Source: Sphingobacteriaceae bacterium GW460-11-11-14-LB5
GTDB lineage: Bacteria; Bacteroidota; Bacteroidia; Sphingobacteriales; Sphingobacteriaceae
Length of the DNA: 64,000 nt
Assembly (NCBI GenBank): GCA_002151545.1
Contig: CP021237.1
Coordinates: 2,480,001 to 2,544,000, forward strand
Reading direction: 5' to 3'
Every line of letters begins with the position of its first letter. Position 1 is the stretch's first letter. The notes below the pieces were generated by a model. The model was not told the DNA's origin, did no database searches, and saw only the letters and a program-made list of their open reading frames with translations. This document shows positions 35,249 to 43,841 of the stretch, in pieces. Both the position numbers and the translations under genes were made by a program.

Positions 35249-36682
35249 TTAGTTTACGGCAATTACTTTTATCGAAGATGCCTTATCGTTAAAGGTAGAA
35301 ACAAAGGTGCTTGATGAGGTGAGTTCTATACTGCTTCCGGTAAAGTTATCTCCATCATACATAATTACTTTAACACCAAGACCTAAATTAACAGATGATA
35401 TATCGTTATTACTAATGCCACGACTAATTAAATCGGCAGTAGTATACTGGCCAACAGGTAATGATACACCATAACCTCCATAACTGGAATTCTGATGGAA
35501 TTTAGCAGAACCATTAGCCCCAATTTGCGGCACACCATTCAAAAATGAAAATGAATAGGTTTTGCTCACATTGCCTCCATTCTTCAAGAGCAATTTCACC
35601 CTGATGTTGTACGCTTCGTTATTTTTATAATAAAGCTCGCTAAACGGGATGGTTGCCGAAATGGTATTTCCGGTACCCGGGTTCGATCTCCATGCCACTG
35701 CATTATAATCAGCATCACTACTACCCAAATCCGGATCCATGTAAATCAAAATATCATTTACCACTTTATTGCTGGTAAACGAACCGGTAACAGTAAAAGC
35801 CTGCGTTGTTGCATTGTAGGCAAACTGCGCATTAATCGTGGTAGTAGCTGCCTCGTAAGGTATTTCTGTAGGCAAAGGATTCTGGAACACTTCATTACGG
35901 TTCAAAATGGCCGCATCAACCTCGGTTAAGAATGTTGGCTGGCCTTTACTGAAAGTTACATTTCCTGATCCCATTAAAGAAGTACCTAAGGTTGGTTGTT
36001 CTGAAGCATATTTGGCATGATCGTGTGGTAAATTTAAGCCATGTCCAAGCTCATGCAGCATGCCACCAAGTAAATTTGATGTTGCATTAGGAATTTTATC
36101 AACCGCCATGTTTAAATTATCAGTAGCAAAACAATTTTTACCATAACCATAAAAGGGCTGATCAAAACTACCATCTGTACGCTGCGGCAATAAAATCAGC
36201 GTGTGACTCGAATTAGAGAACTCTGATGCATGGGTAGCTTTGTAAGCAGCAATTTCATTCAGGATTTTAGTTGCCGAAATACTGGCATCGTAAGGATAAG
36301 CCGATTGTCCGAACTGAGCTGGTATTTCGATAAAACGCACCAATCCGGTTGAATCGATTTTGGGCAGCCCCATGTATTTATCATAGCCATATCGTAACAT
36401 TTCGGTATGGAACCAGCCCTGAAAATGAACCAATAAAGAGGTTAGGCGGGTTTTGTAATCAGAAAGCGCCGGATTATCGGTTGGCACAAACATTACAATG
36501 TTTAAGTTTTTGGTATTGGTTACGAAACTCGGCGGAGTGGTTCCCGGGTTTAGTGCCAACGTGGTTGGTTTTGCGCTAAACGTTTCTGGTTCTGAAACGG
36601 GTGCTTTTTTACAGGCAGTCATTAAAAGGCCACTTGAAATCATCAAAAGCAGTGCAAAGCAAAGTTGTTTTTTGTTTTTCAT
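35249..36682 (-). CDS. Metzincin-like zinc protease lipoprotein with C-terminal crystallin-like domain
   Basis: The 477-residue lipoprotein (LLMTACKKA) has the zinc motif HELGHGLNLPH (210-220). This is the metzincin HExxHxxGxxH pattern with Asn at the Gly position, and the Met-turn candidate is in LGTSLMGSGN. A mid-domain of beta strands follows, then a C-terminal segment (about 395-477) with YGGYGVSLPVGQYTTADL and VIMYDGDNFTGSSIELTS that resembles a beta/gamma-crystallin-type domain. The protease would act on proteins at or near the cell surface, with the last domain possibly binding Ca2+ or substrate. It precedes the M60-like gene by 6 bp. Confidence 0.8.
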   Translation of the reverse strand: MKNKKQLCFALLLMISSGLLMTACKKAPVSEPETFSAKPTTLALNPGTTPPSFVTNTKNLNIVMFVPTDNPALSDYKTRLTSLLVHFQGWFHTEMLRYGYDKYMGLPKIDSTGLVRFIEIPAQFGQSAYPYDASISATKILNEIAAYKATHASEFSNSSHTLILLPQRTDGSFDQPFYGYGKNCFATDNLNMAVDKIPNATSNLLGGMLHELGHGLNLPHDHAKYASEQPTLGTSLMGSGNVTFSKGQPTFLTEVDAAILNRNEVFQNPLPTEIPYEAATTTINAQFAYNATTQAFTVTGSFTSNKVVNDILIYMDPDLGSSDADYNAVAWRSNPGTGNTISATIPFSELYYKNNEAYNIRVKLLLKNGGNVSKTYSFSFLNGVPQIGANGSAKFHQNSSYGGYGVSLPVGQYTTADLISRGISNNDISSVNLGLGVKVIMYDGDNFTGSSIELTSSSTFVSTFNDKASSIKVIAVN

Positions 36683-36740
36683 GTTTAATGGTTTGAGGTT
36701 ATTTGATTAATTGATTTTTATTTCATCATTGTCATTTTTG

Positions 36741-37043
36741 TTAAAAAGTGACCTTTACCACCCTCCCCGCAGCTTCCTTGCTGATCAGCAATGTTTCTGG
36801 CACCGATATCCTAAGCCCCTTGTGATCCTGTTTCCAGTTTAGTTTTTCATCTGTTTCGTCGAGCACTACCGCTTTAACCTGAATCTGGTCGTGAGATAGC
36901 GACTTGATAATCAGTTCGCCATATTCGGTTTCATTTAAAAAAATATGCAGTTCATCTTGCTTTCCTGAATAAAATATAATGGGTTCAAGTGTTCTGATAT
37001 CGATGGTAGATCGAGATTGTGCCGGAGTAAATTGCTTCGTCAT
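36741..37043 (-). CDS. Orphan GH29 C-terminal-like beta domain
   Basis: The 100-residue product has no signal peptide and no catalytic barrel. Its middle EKLNWKQDHKGLRISVPETL resembles the C-terminal beta domain of GH29 fucosidases; the neighbouring enzyme at 32430 has the equivalent KKIEWTINNEGLNLNLP. It may be a remnant of a degraded fucosidase or a small domain gene kept for another role. The 208 bp between it and the SusD stop show no matching barrel sequence. It lies in the operon between SusD and the metzincin-like gene. Confidence 0.6.
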   Translation of the reverse strand: MTKQFTPAQSRSTIDIRTLEPIIFYSGKQDELHIFLNETEYGELIIKSLSHDQIQVKAVVLDETDEKLNWKQDHKGLRISVPETLLISKEAAGRVVKVTF

Positions 37044-37168
37044 TTGATCAATAGTTCATTAGTCAATAGATTCATTTTTTAATGCTTTATAACTGGGTCC
37101 TTCATTACCAGGCGGAGCAAACGAATATCGTAGTCATCTTAAACCTGTCGTCACTGTAGCCCGGATGA

Positions 37169-37197
37169 GAATCTTAGTGCTTACCGCATTAAGATTC
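37169..37197. repeat. Short inverted repeat after the second susD
   Basis: GAATCTTA and TAAGATTC pair as an 8-bp perfect stem with a 13-base loop. It lies between SusD (stop at 37252) and the orphan domain gene, so it could mark an mRNA end or processing point. There is no long T run. Confidence 0.3.
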
Positions 37198-37251
37198 CCA
37201 ATCGGGTTTGTCATCACGAAACGTCCAGCTCGCCCAGCTTTCAACTCACCA

Positions 37252-38997
37252 TTACCATCCTGGATTTTGAATCAGTACTGTACTCTTGTTAATTTCTGAT
37301 TGTGGAATAGGAAAATAATACATTTGAGGATTGGTAAATCTCCTTGTTTCGAAAGAAAAACGAGCTCCGGTAACGGTTGATCCGCTACGTGTCCAACGCA
37401 TCCCGTTTGCCGGGCCATTTATTAAAGTTTCTGCCAGTTTCCATCTTTTGATATCAAAGAATCTGATCGCTTCTTCATAGGTTAACTCTACCCTTCTCTC
37501 ATTGCGGATTACTTCTCTCATTTGCTCTTTGCTTAGCTGCGATGGCAATTGAAATGGTACTAAACCAGCCCTTTCCCTGATTTGCTCCACAGCCTGGTAC
37601 ACTTCTGTGCTGGGTCCGCTAAATTCGTTAAGTGCTTCTGCGTAATTCAATAATATCTCGGCATATCTGATGGCCACCAGGCCAATATTATTGGATATAC
37701 CAAAATTGCCGCCAGCACCTTCGTGACAAAATTTACGGTATAAATAGCCCGTTTTAGTAGAACCTGAGGTACCTAAACCGTCGCCTGGAGCATTGGCATA
37801 TAAATTCACTACCGTTTTGGTGTTAGTGGTATTGTTTAACCACAAACTGCCATCATATAAAATAGAATAATAAAAACGGGGATCCCTGTCTTTGTACATA
37901 TCTGCTTCTACGTAACCAGAGCCTGCCTCTTTAATGTTTTTACCATTTTTCATCGGATAGGTATCTACCAATTCCTGGGTTGGATAAGAGTAAGCCTGCC
38001 CGCCGCGGGAAACCGGAAGCAGAAAACCTTCGTACCACCTGTTTGTCGATTTCATGACCTGAAAAATATGTTCAGGGGTATTTCTGGTAATCATCATCTG
38101 ATAATACCCGTAACCAGGGGCAGTTGTATTGTCTTTTACCAAATTGTATATGCCCATATCCATTACCGCCTTTGCGGCATCTGCAGCCAGTTTCCATCTA
38201 TTGTTATCCAGATTCTCATAACCTGCCAAATTTTTATTGGCACCTGTACCAGGATTTTGCCCGTTGAAAAGAGGACTGGCAGCCAGGAGTAAAACTTTTG
38301 ATTTTAAACCCAATGCAGCACCTTTTGTCGGGCGTCCGAAATCTTCAATTTGTGTGGTTACAGGCAAAGCTGCGCAGGCATCTAATTCGCTCACCACATA
38401 ATTTACAGTTTCGGCAAATGTAGACCTGGCTAAACCAAAATCGTCGGTTATGGCGTATACTTTATCGCCAATAACTGGCACACCACTATAATTACGTAGT
38501 AAATGCCAGTAATAATAAGCCCTTAAAAACCGGGCTTCCAGTTTTAAAGTTGCTCTTCTGGCGGCCGAAATCGGAGACCGGTCTACGTTTGCCAAAAAAA
38601 CATTTACCCGCCTGATATTATTGTAACAATTGTTCCAGTGGTTCTTAAACCGGCTAAAATCGGCCTGACTCTGAAATGTTGCCGAATTAAAGGCGGGTGC
38701 TATTTGTGCGGTAGCACCACTCCATACGATATCCGAATCGTCTGATGCATCGCTGTACGACCACAAACCACCACCTGTTAAGCCATTATCGAGATAGTAT
38801 GTTCCGGCTAAACCGGTGTAAATACCGGTTAAAAACCTAAAGGTTAACAAACTATCGGCAAATACGGTCGCTTCATTGAGCTGCCCTACATCTGTTTTAT
38901 CCAAAAAACTACTGCTATCAGTTTTTTTGCAGGCAACAGCACCTATCGCTAATAAACCAACTAATGTTAAAGTTTTTAAATAATTTATATTTTTCAT
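37252..38997 (-). CDS. SusD-like outer-membrane glycan-binding lipoprotein (PUL A, second pair)
   Basis: The 581-residue lipoprotein (GAVACKKTD) is a RagB/SusD family member that caps the adjacent SusC barrel and binds oligosaccharide. Typical features are the N-terminal NNCYNNIRRVNVFLANVDR region, the RRATLKLEARFLRAYYYWHLLR tetratricopeptide-like segment, and the C-terminal EQIRERAGLVPF, IRNERRVELTYEEAIRFFDIKRWK and closing IPQSEINKSTVLIQNPGW. It starts 11 bp after its SusC partner. Its glycan is not told by sequence. Confidence 0.93.
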   Translation of the reverse strand: MKNINYLKTLTLVGLLAIGAVACKKTDSSSFLDKTDVGQLNEATVFADSLLTFRFLTGIYTGLAGTYYLDNGLTGGGLWSYSDASDDSDIVWSGATAQIAPAFNSATFQSQADFSRFKNHWNNCYNNIRRVNVFLANVDRSPISAARRATLKLEARFLRAYYYWHLLRNYSGVPVIGDKVYAITDDFGLARSTFAETVNYVVSELDACAALPVTTQIEDFGRPTKGAALGLKSKVLLLAASPLFNGQNPGTGANKNLAGYENLDNNRWKLAADAAKAVMDMGIYNLVKDNTTAPGYGYYQMMITRNTPEHIFQVMKSTNRWYEGFLLPVSRGGQAYSYPTQELVDTYPMKNGKNIKEAGSGYVEADMYKDRDPRFYYSILYDGSLWLNNTTNTKTVVNLYANAPGDGLGTSGSTKTGYLYRKFCHEGAGGNFGISNNIGLVAIRYAEILLNYAEALNEFSGPSTEVYQAVEQIRERAGLVPFQLPSQLSKEQMREVIRNERRVELTYEEAIRFFDIKRWKLAETLINGPANGMRWTRSGSTVTGARFSFETRRFTNPQMYYFPIPQSEINKSTVLIQNPGW

Positions 38998-39008
38998 CTG
39001 TTTATATA

Positions 39009-42000
39009 TTAGAATGTTACCTGTAAGCCAAGGTTTACAATTTTTTGTTGAGGATAGGATGAATAGGCCTCTACTGTTCCTGTAGAATTTATAGACTCAG
39101 GGTCTACATCATAAATCTTCAGGTTAAACCAGGTAATCAGATTTGCAGCATTGGCATAAATGCGGGCATTTGATAATCCGATTTTACTGATCAGTTTGGT
39201 ACTGAAATTATAGCCGAGTTCTACATTTTTGAGTCGGATATAATCTGTTGGGCGTAACCAAAAAGTAGACTGATCAAAGTTGGCGCCACCTAAGCGTGGT
39301 AATTCTGCCGTTTCCTTGGTTTCCGGCGTCCATCTTTTTAAGTGTATTTCGGCAGGTGTACCGTTCACATTCCCAATCTGGAACATGGTAGAAGCGCTTA
39401 AGCTTCCTTTTGCAGCCCCCTGGAAAAGCACCGAAACATCAAAACCTTTGTAGCTTGTGCCTAATGAAAAACCGTAGTTGATCTGAGGGATATTCGGGTT
39501 GCCAATCGGGCCTATATCACCCTGATCGATCTTTCCGTCGTTGTTGATATCGGCATACTTCAAATCGCCAGGTTTAACTGCGCGACCAACTGATGTCGGA
39601 CTATTGGCAATATCGGCCGCATCATTATAGAAACCTATGCTGGTATACCCATAAATCTGACCAATAGGCCTACCTGTGCGCATCAGCAAGGGATTGCCTT
39701 GATTATAAGGCTCATCGCGGTAAATTATTTTATTTTTATAGATGGAAATGTTTCCCTTAACGAAATAGGATAAGTTTTCTGACAGTTTATTCTGGTATGA
39801 CAGGTCGAGCTCAAAACCTTTATTATTTACGATACCCAAATTTACCGGAGGTAAGGTAATACCTGAGAAATTAGGTACAGTTTCCCTAACGGTTAAAATA
39901 TCATACCTTTTGTGGTTAAAATAATCGAACGTAATCCCGAGTTTACTGTTCAGCAATTTAATGTCTGTACCTATATCCAGTTTTCGCTCCTGCTCCCATC
40001 TTACATCTTCATTTGCGAGGGCGCCGGGCGTAATGCCATACTGTAAACTGTTATTATCGCCAAACCAGTAAGAGTTTGCCGCCGTTGCCGGCGCATTATA
40101 AATTTCTTCGTAGATATAACGGTAAGTATTCGGGAAATCATCAGAACCAACGGTACCCAACGAGCCCCTTAATTTCATGTAATTGATAAAAGGAAGGGCT
40201 TTTTTAAAGAAAGGTTCCTCACTAATGTTCCAGCCTGCACTTACTGCCGGAAATAAACCATTCCTTTTACTTGCTTTGAACCTGTCGGTACCATTATACG
40301 CTCCATTCAGTTCGAATATGTATCTCGATTTATAATTATACCCTACCCTTGCAGAATATCCTCTGAAATTTGCAGGAATATTGGCACCAGAAATATCTGC
40401 TAACTGGTTGTATACAATCAGACCGTATAAATTGTGGTTTCCAAACTGGCGGTTATAATCTAAAATACCTTGTACATTGATCTTACGAAGGGGGTAGCTG
40501 GATGTGTTGGCATCAAATGTAGTTGTTGCCGTAAGTGGTTCTAACCTGCTTAGCTCCGGAAAAACAGGATCTAAAACATCCGATCCCGGCAGGTAGGCAT
40601 ATGTAGGGAAACGCCCTCTGGTTAACGATCGGTTAAACTCTACATTATTGGTGTAGGCCAAAATTACCCTTGCGGCAAGCCCTTTGGTTAAAAAATCTAA
40701 ATTTTGGTTAGCCTTTAGGTTTAAGTTAAGGTTATTGCTATAGTTTCTGTTGTAACCGGCATATTGCAAAATACCAACCGGATTTAATGTGGCTGATTTT
40801 CTGCCTCCGTAACTCCCGTCTTCGTTTTTAACCGGGTAATTCCATGGATTTAAAAGTCCGCTGCTTAATCTTCGCCAAATAGAAACGGCACCACCGGCCA
40901 GTACATCAGGAAGATTTGGCTGGTTAATTTCATTAAACCTGGCCGAAAGATCTAACTTTAAGGTTAAGGTTTTAGTTACATTCAAATCAACATTCGACCT
41001 GATATTGTATCTTTTTAAATAATAGTTACTGTTAAAATTTTCATCTTTTTCTATCTCTTTTAAAATACCGTTTTGATTAACATTACCAAGCGCAACGAAA
41101 TACTTTAAATTTTGAGTACCACCAATAATGTCGATATTGTTGCTTTGCTGCAATGCATTTTTGCGCATAACCTCATCGTACCATTTAACGCTCGGGTAAC
41201 GGTAAGGATCGTCTCCCAGTTTAAAATGATTTAGCGCTTCCTCAGTAACCAGTCCGGGATAGGTCAGGTTGGGGTCTCTGCCTTCATTTACCTCTTGTTC
41301 CTTTAATAAAAGTAAGGCGTTATAAGAATCCAATGGTTTTCTTCTGATGGTAGGTGTTTGCAAACCAAAATCGCTTCTGAATGTAATTTTCGGGGCAGAA
41401 TTTGTGCCTCTTCGGGTGGTAATCGCAATTACACCGTTAGCACCCTTTATACCGTAGATAGCCGTTGAAGAAGCATCCTTTAAAATGGAAACGGTTTCGA
41501 TTTCATTGGAATTTAACTGGCTTAACTGTTCGTAAGGATACTCTACATCATCTACAATAACTAATGGTCTGTTAGATGCACCTGTGTAAGTACTAACCCC
41601 ACGAATGTAAATATTAGCAGCATCGGCACCTGGCTGACCGCTGGTTTGCTGCTGGAACAAACCGGGAAGCCTTCCGGCCAGTGCATTTTGAAAACTTGCA
41701 GCAGGACTTTGTCTTAATTCCTTACCCGACACCGTACTGGTTGCACCGGCATTGGTTATCTTCTTTTGCGGGGTAAAACCTACTACAACCACTTCATTTA
41801 AATTTGAATTATCTTCTTTTAAAACAATATTTAAAGGTTGGCTGGTAATGGTAACCACTTTTGTGATGTAACCAACAGAGCTTATGATTAGTTTGGTACT
41901 GTTGGCGCCAACCTTAATGCTAAAAGCGCCACTGGTATTGGTGATCACAATATTCTTTGGGTTTTCCTGTTCTGTAACTGTTGTAGCAATCAATGTTGTG

Positions 42001-42098
42001 CCCTTATCATCTGCCACCACACCCCTTACCATTTTGGTTTGGGCGTAAGCCAAATTAGTGATCAGCACAAGCAATATTATATTCAGTATTTTTTTCAT
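39009..42098 (-). CDS. SusC-like TonB-dependent oligosaccharide importer (PUL A, second pair)
   Basis: The 1029-residue outer-membrane protein has a signal peptide (ending NLAYAQ), a carboxypeptidase-D-like regulatory domain (about residues 22-100), a TonB-box region (NEVVVVGFTPQKK), a plug with GADAANIYIRGVSTYTGA and LVIVDDVEYPYEQL, and a 22-strand barrel ending LGLQVTF. It imports glycan fragments across the outer membrane using TonB energy and pairs with the SusD at 37252. It lies 106 bp past the first SusD, leaving room for a separate promoter. This pair has the standard architecture, unlike the first. Confidence 0.95.
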   Translation of the reverse strand: MKKILNIILLVLITNLAYAQTKMVRGVVADDKGTTLIATTVTEQENPKNIVITNTSGAFSIKVGANSTKLIISSVGYITKVVTITSQPLNIVLKEDNSNLNEVVVVGFTPQKKITNAGATSTVSGKELRQSPAASFQNALAGRLPGLFQQQTSGQPGADAANIYIRGVSTYTGASNRPLVIVDDVEYPYEQLSQLNSNEIETVSILKDASSTAIYGIKGANGVIAITTRRGTNSAPKITFRSDFGLQTPTIRRKPLDSYNALLLLKEQEVNEGRDPNLTYPGLVTEEALNHFKLGDDPYRYPSVKWYDEVMRKNALQQSNNIDIIGGTQNLKYFVALGNVNQNGILKEIEKDENFNSNYYLKRYNIRSNVDLNVTKTLTLKLDLSARFNEINQPNLPDVLAGGAVSIWRRLSSGLLNPWNYPVKNEDGSYGGRKSATLNPVGILQYAGYNRNYSNNLNLNLKANQNLDFLTKGLAARVILAYTNNVEFNRSLTRGRFPTYAYLPGSDVLDPVFPELSRLEPLTATTTFDANTSSYPLRKINVQGILDYNRQFGNHNLYGLIVYNQLADISGANIPANFRGYSARVGYNYKSRYIFELNGAYNGTDRFKASKRNGLFPAVSAGWNISEEPFFKKALPFINYMKLRGSLGTVGSDDFPNTYRYIYEEIYNAPATAANSYWFGDNNSLQYGITPGALANEDVRWEQERKLDIGTDIKLLNSKLGITFDYFNHKRYDILTVRETVPNFSGITLPPVNLGIVNNKGFELDLSYQNKLSENLSYFVKGNISIYKNKIIYRDEPYNQGNPLLMRTGRPIGQIYGYTSIGFYNDAADIANSPTSVGRAVKPGDLKYADINNDGKIDQGDIGPIGNPNIPQINYGFSLGTSYKGFDVSVLFQGAAKGSLSASTMFQIGNVNGTPAEIHLKRWTPETKETAELPRLGGANFDQSTFWLRPTDYIRLKNVELGYNFSTKLISKIGLSNARIYANAANLITWFNLKIYDVDPESINSTGTVEAYSSYPQQKIVNLGLQVTF

Positions 42099-42203
42099 CT
42101 GTATATAGTTTCTTTTTTATCGGCATGAAACCATTCTGATTTCCGTTTCACTTCTGTGATTTGAAAACCTGTATGCTTCATTAATTTAAATTTATGCCCC
42201 TTA

Positions 42204-43832
42204 CTAATTAGGCCATCCTGGGTTTTGAACCATTTTGTTATTAGCTAATATTTCGGCCTGTGGTATAGGGTACCAGTACATTTTGGTATCGAATACAGCA
42301 TTTGCGGCATTGAAATAAGTATACGAGTAGGCTGTTCCGTTTTTGATAATCTGCACACCTCTAACCGGTTTGTTTAATTCGATTTCGGCCAGTTTCCATC
42401 TTCTCAAATCCCAGGTTCTGTGCTCTTCAAAAGCCAGTTCTATCCGGCGTTCATTCTGAATTATTTTACGCAGTTCATCTTTGCTAAGCGTAAGCGATAA
42501 ACCGTAAAGATTATTGGAACCAGGAAGAATTCCTGCTCTTTTCCTGATTAAAACCAGATTGTTAACGATATCGGCAACTGCTCCACCCGATTCGTTTAGC
42601 GCTTCGGCATGGTTTAATAAAATTTCAGCATACCTCAATAAGATTACATGATGGGCCTGATTGGTGTAAGTAGTAGAAGTTTCAAATTTGCCCATAAATT
42701 TCCTCAGGTAATATCCCGTTCTGGTCTGTGTTCTGTTTCCTCCCGGCTTATCCTGACCACCTTCAAAGGTTTCAACAGGCCTTCCCAGCCAATTTTTGCC
42801 ATTGTGCATAATGGTAGCGGTTAACCTCGGGTCTCTGTTTAAGTATGGGTTATTCGAATCATAAGTGGATCCCGCATCGGAAATGGCTTTTCCATCAAGC
42901 ATTAAAAATGCATCGACCAGGTTTTGCGACGGACTGGTTAAACCAAGGCCTTGTAAATATCCAATCGGACCGTTGTTGATTTCGATATTGGTATTTAAAA
43001 CATTCTGTTTAATAAAAATAAATTCGGTGTTTTTGGTTGCATTAAAATTGGCTACCCAATCCGTTACCAACGTATAACCCAATGCTTTTACATCGGCGGC
43101 TGCCTGTGCGGCTAATGCCCATTTCTGGATATTATTTGTCGGGTTACTTAAGGGACTGGCGGCATATAAAAGCACTCTCGATTTTAGGGCCATTGCGGCT
43201 CCGATATTCGCCCTACCCCAATCTCCATCTGTAATGGCATAAGGTAATAATGAGCTTTTTATGGCATCCAACTCTGCTACGATATAAGCATAACATTCGT
43301 CGAGGGTATTTCTTGGCACATTTATATCATCATTGATGGTATATACCTTATCGCCAATTAAAGGCACACCGCCCCAGCGCTTAACCAGTTCGAAGTAAAA
43401 ATAGGCCCTCAAAAATCTTGCTTCCGCTTTAAACTGCGTTTTTAAAACTGCAGTTGTGGGTACCACATCTACTTTGCTTAAAAAAAGATTGGCTCTTCTG
43501 ATGCCCAGATAATTCTTGCTCCAAACATCATCAGGAAGGGTTGTAGATGAGATTCTACCTGTACGGTAAAATTCTGCCTGGGTTCCTATTCTTGATGGTA
43601 CGGCATCGTCTGTTCCGGCATCTAAAAAGCTACCATCTATCCTATTATACCAATCTGGCAACAACAAATAGGTTCCGTTTAAAAATTGTTTTGCATAATC
43701 AGCATTCTTATCAAGAGGGTCAAAAATTAAGTCGCCGGTGATGCGGTCTAAAGGTTCTGCCTCAAATTTTTTCGAACAGCCAAATGCAAATAACAGGCAG
43801 ATTATAGCGATGTATATTTTATAATTATTCAT
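42204..43832 (-). CDS. SusD-like outer-membrane glycan-binding lipoprotein (PUL A, first pair)
   Basis: The 542-residue lipoprotein (CLLFAFGCSKKFEAE) is the partner of the SusC at 43842. The segments KAEARFLRAYFYFELVKRWG, GVPLIGDKVYT, LLRYAEILLNHAEALNESGG and ERRIELAFEEHRTWDLRRWK are family hallmarks, and the end is the usual MVQNPGWPN. I use the ATG at 43832; a TTG at 43838 is upstream in frame. The stop of the SusC gene is 9 bp upstream, so the pair is coupled. A 105 bp gap separates it from the second SusC. Confidence 0.93.
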   Translation of the reverse strand: MNNYKIYIAIICLLFAFGCSKKFEAEPLDRITGDLIFDPLDKNADYAKQFLNGTYLLLPDWYNRIDGSFLDAGTDDAVPSRIGTQAEFYRTGRISSTTLPDDVWSKNYLGIRRANLFLSKVDVVPTTAVLKTQFKAEARFLRAYFYFELVKRWGGVPLIGDKVYTINDDINVPRNTLDECYAYIVAELDAIKSSLLPYAITDGDWGRANIGAAMALKSRVLLYAASPLSNPTNNIQKWALAAQAAADVKALGYTLVTDWVANFNATKNTEFIFIKQNVLNTNIEINNGPIGYLQGLGLTSPSQNLVDAFLMLDGKAISDAGSTYDSNNPYLNRDPRLTATIMHNGKNWLGRPVETFEGGQDKPGGNRTQTRTGYYLRKFMGKFETSTTYTNQAHHVILLRYAEILLNHAEALNESGGAVADIVNNLVLIRKRAGILPGSNNLYGLSLTLSKDELRKIIQNERRIELAFEEHRTWDLRRWKLAEIELNKPVRGVQIIKNGTAYSYTYFNAANAVFDTKMYWYPIPQAEILANNKMVQNPGWPN

Positions 43833-43841
43833 AATCAAGAT

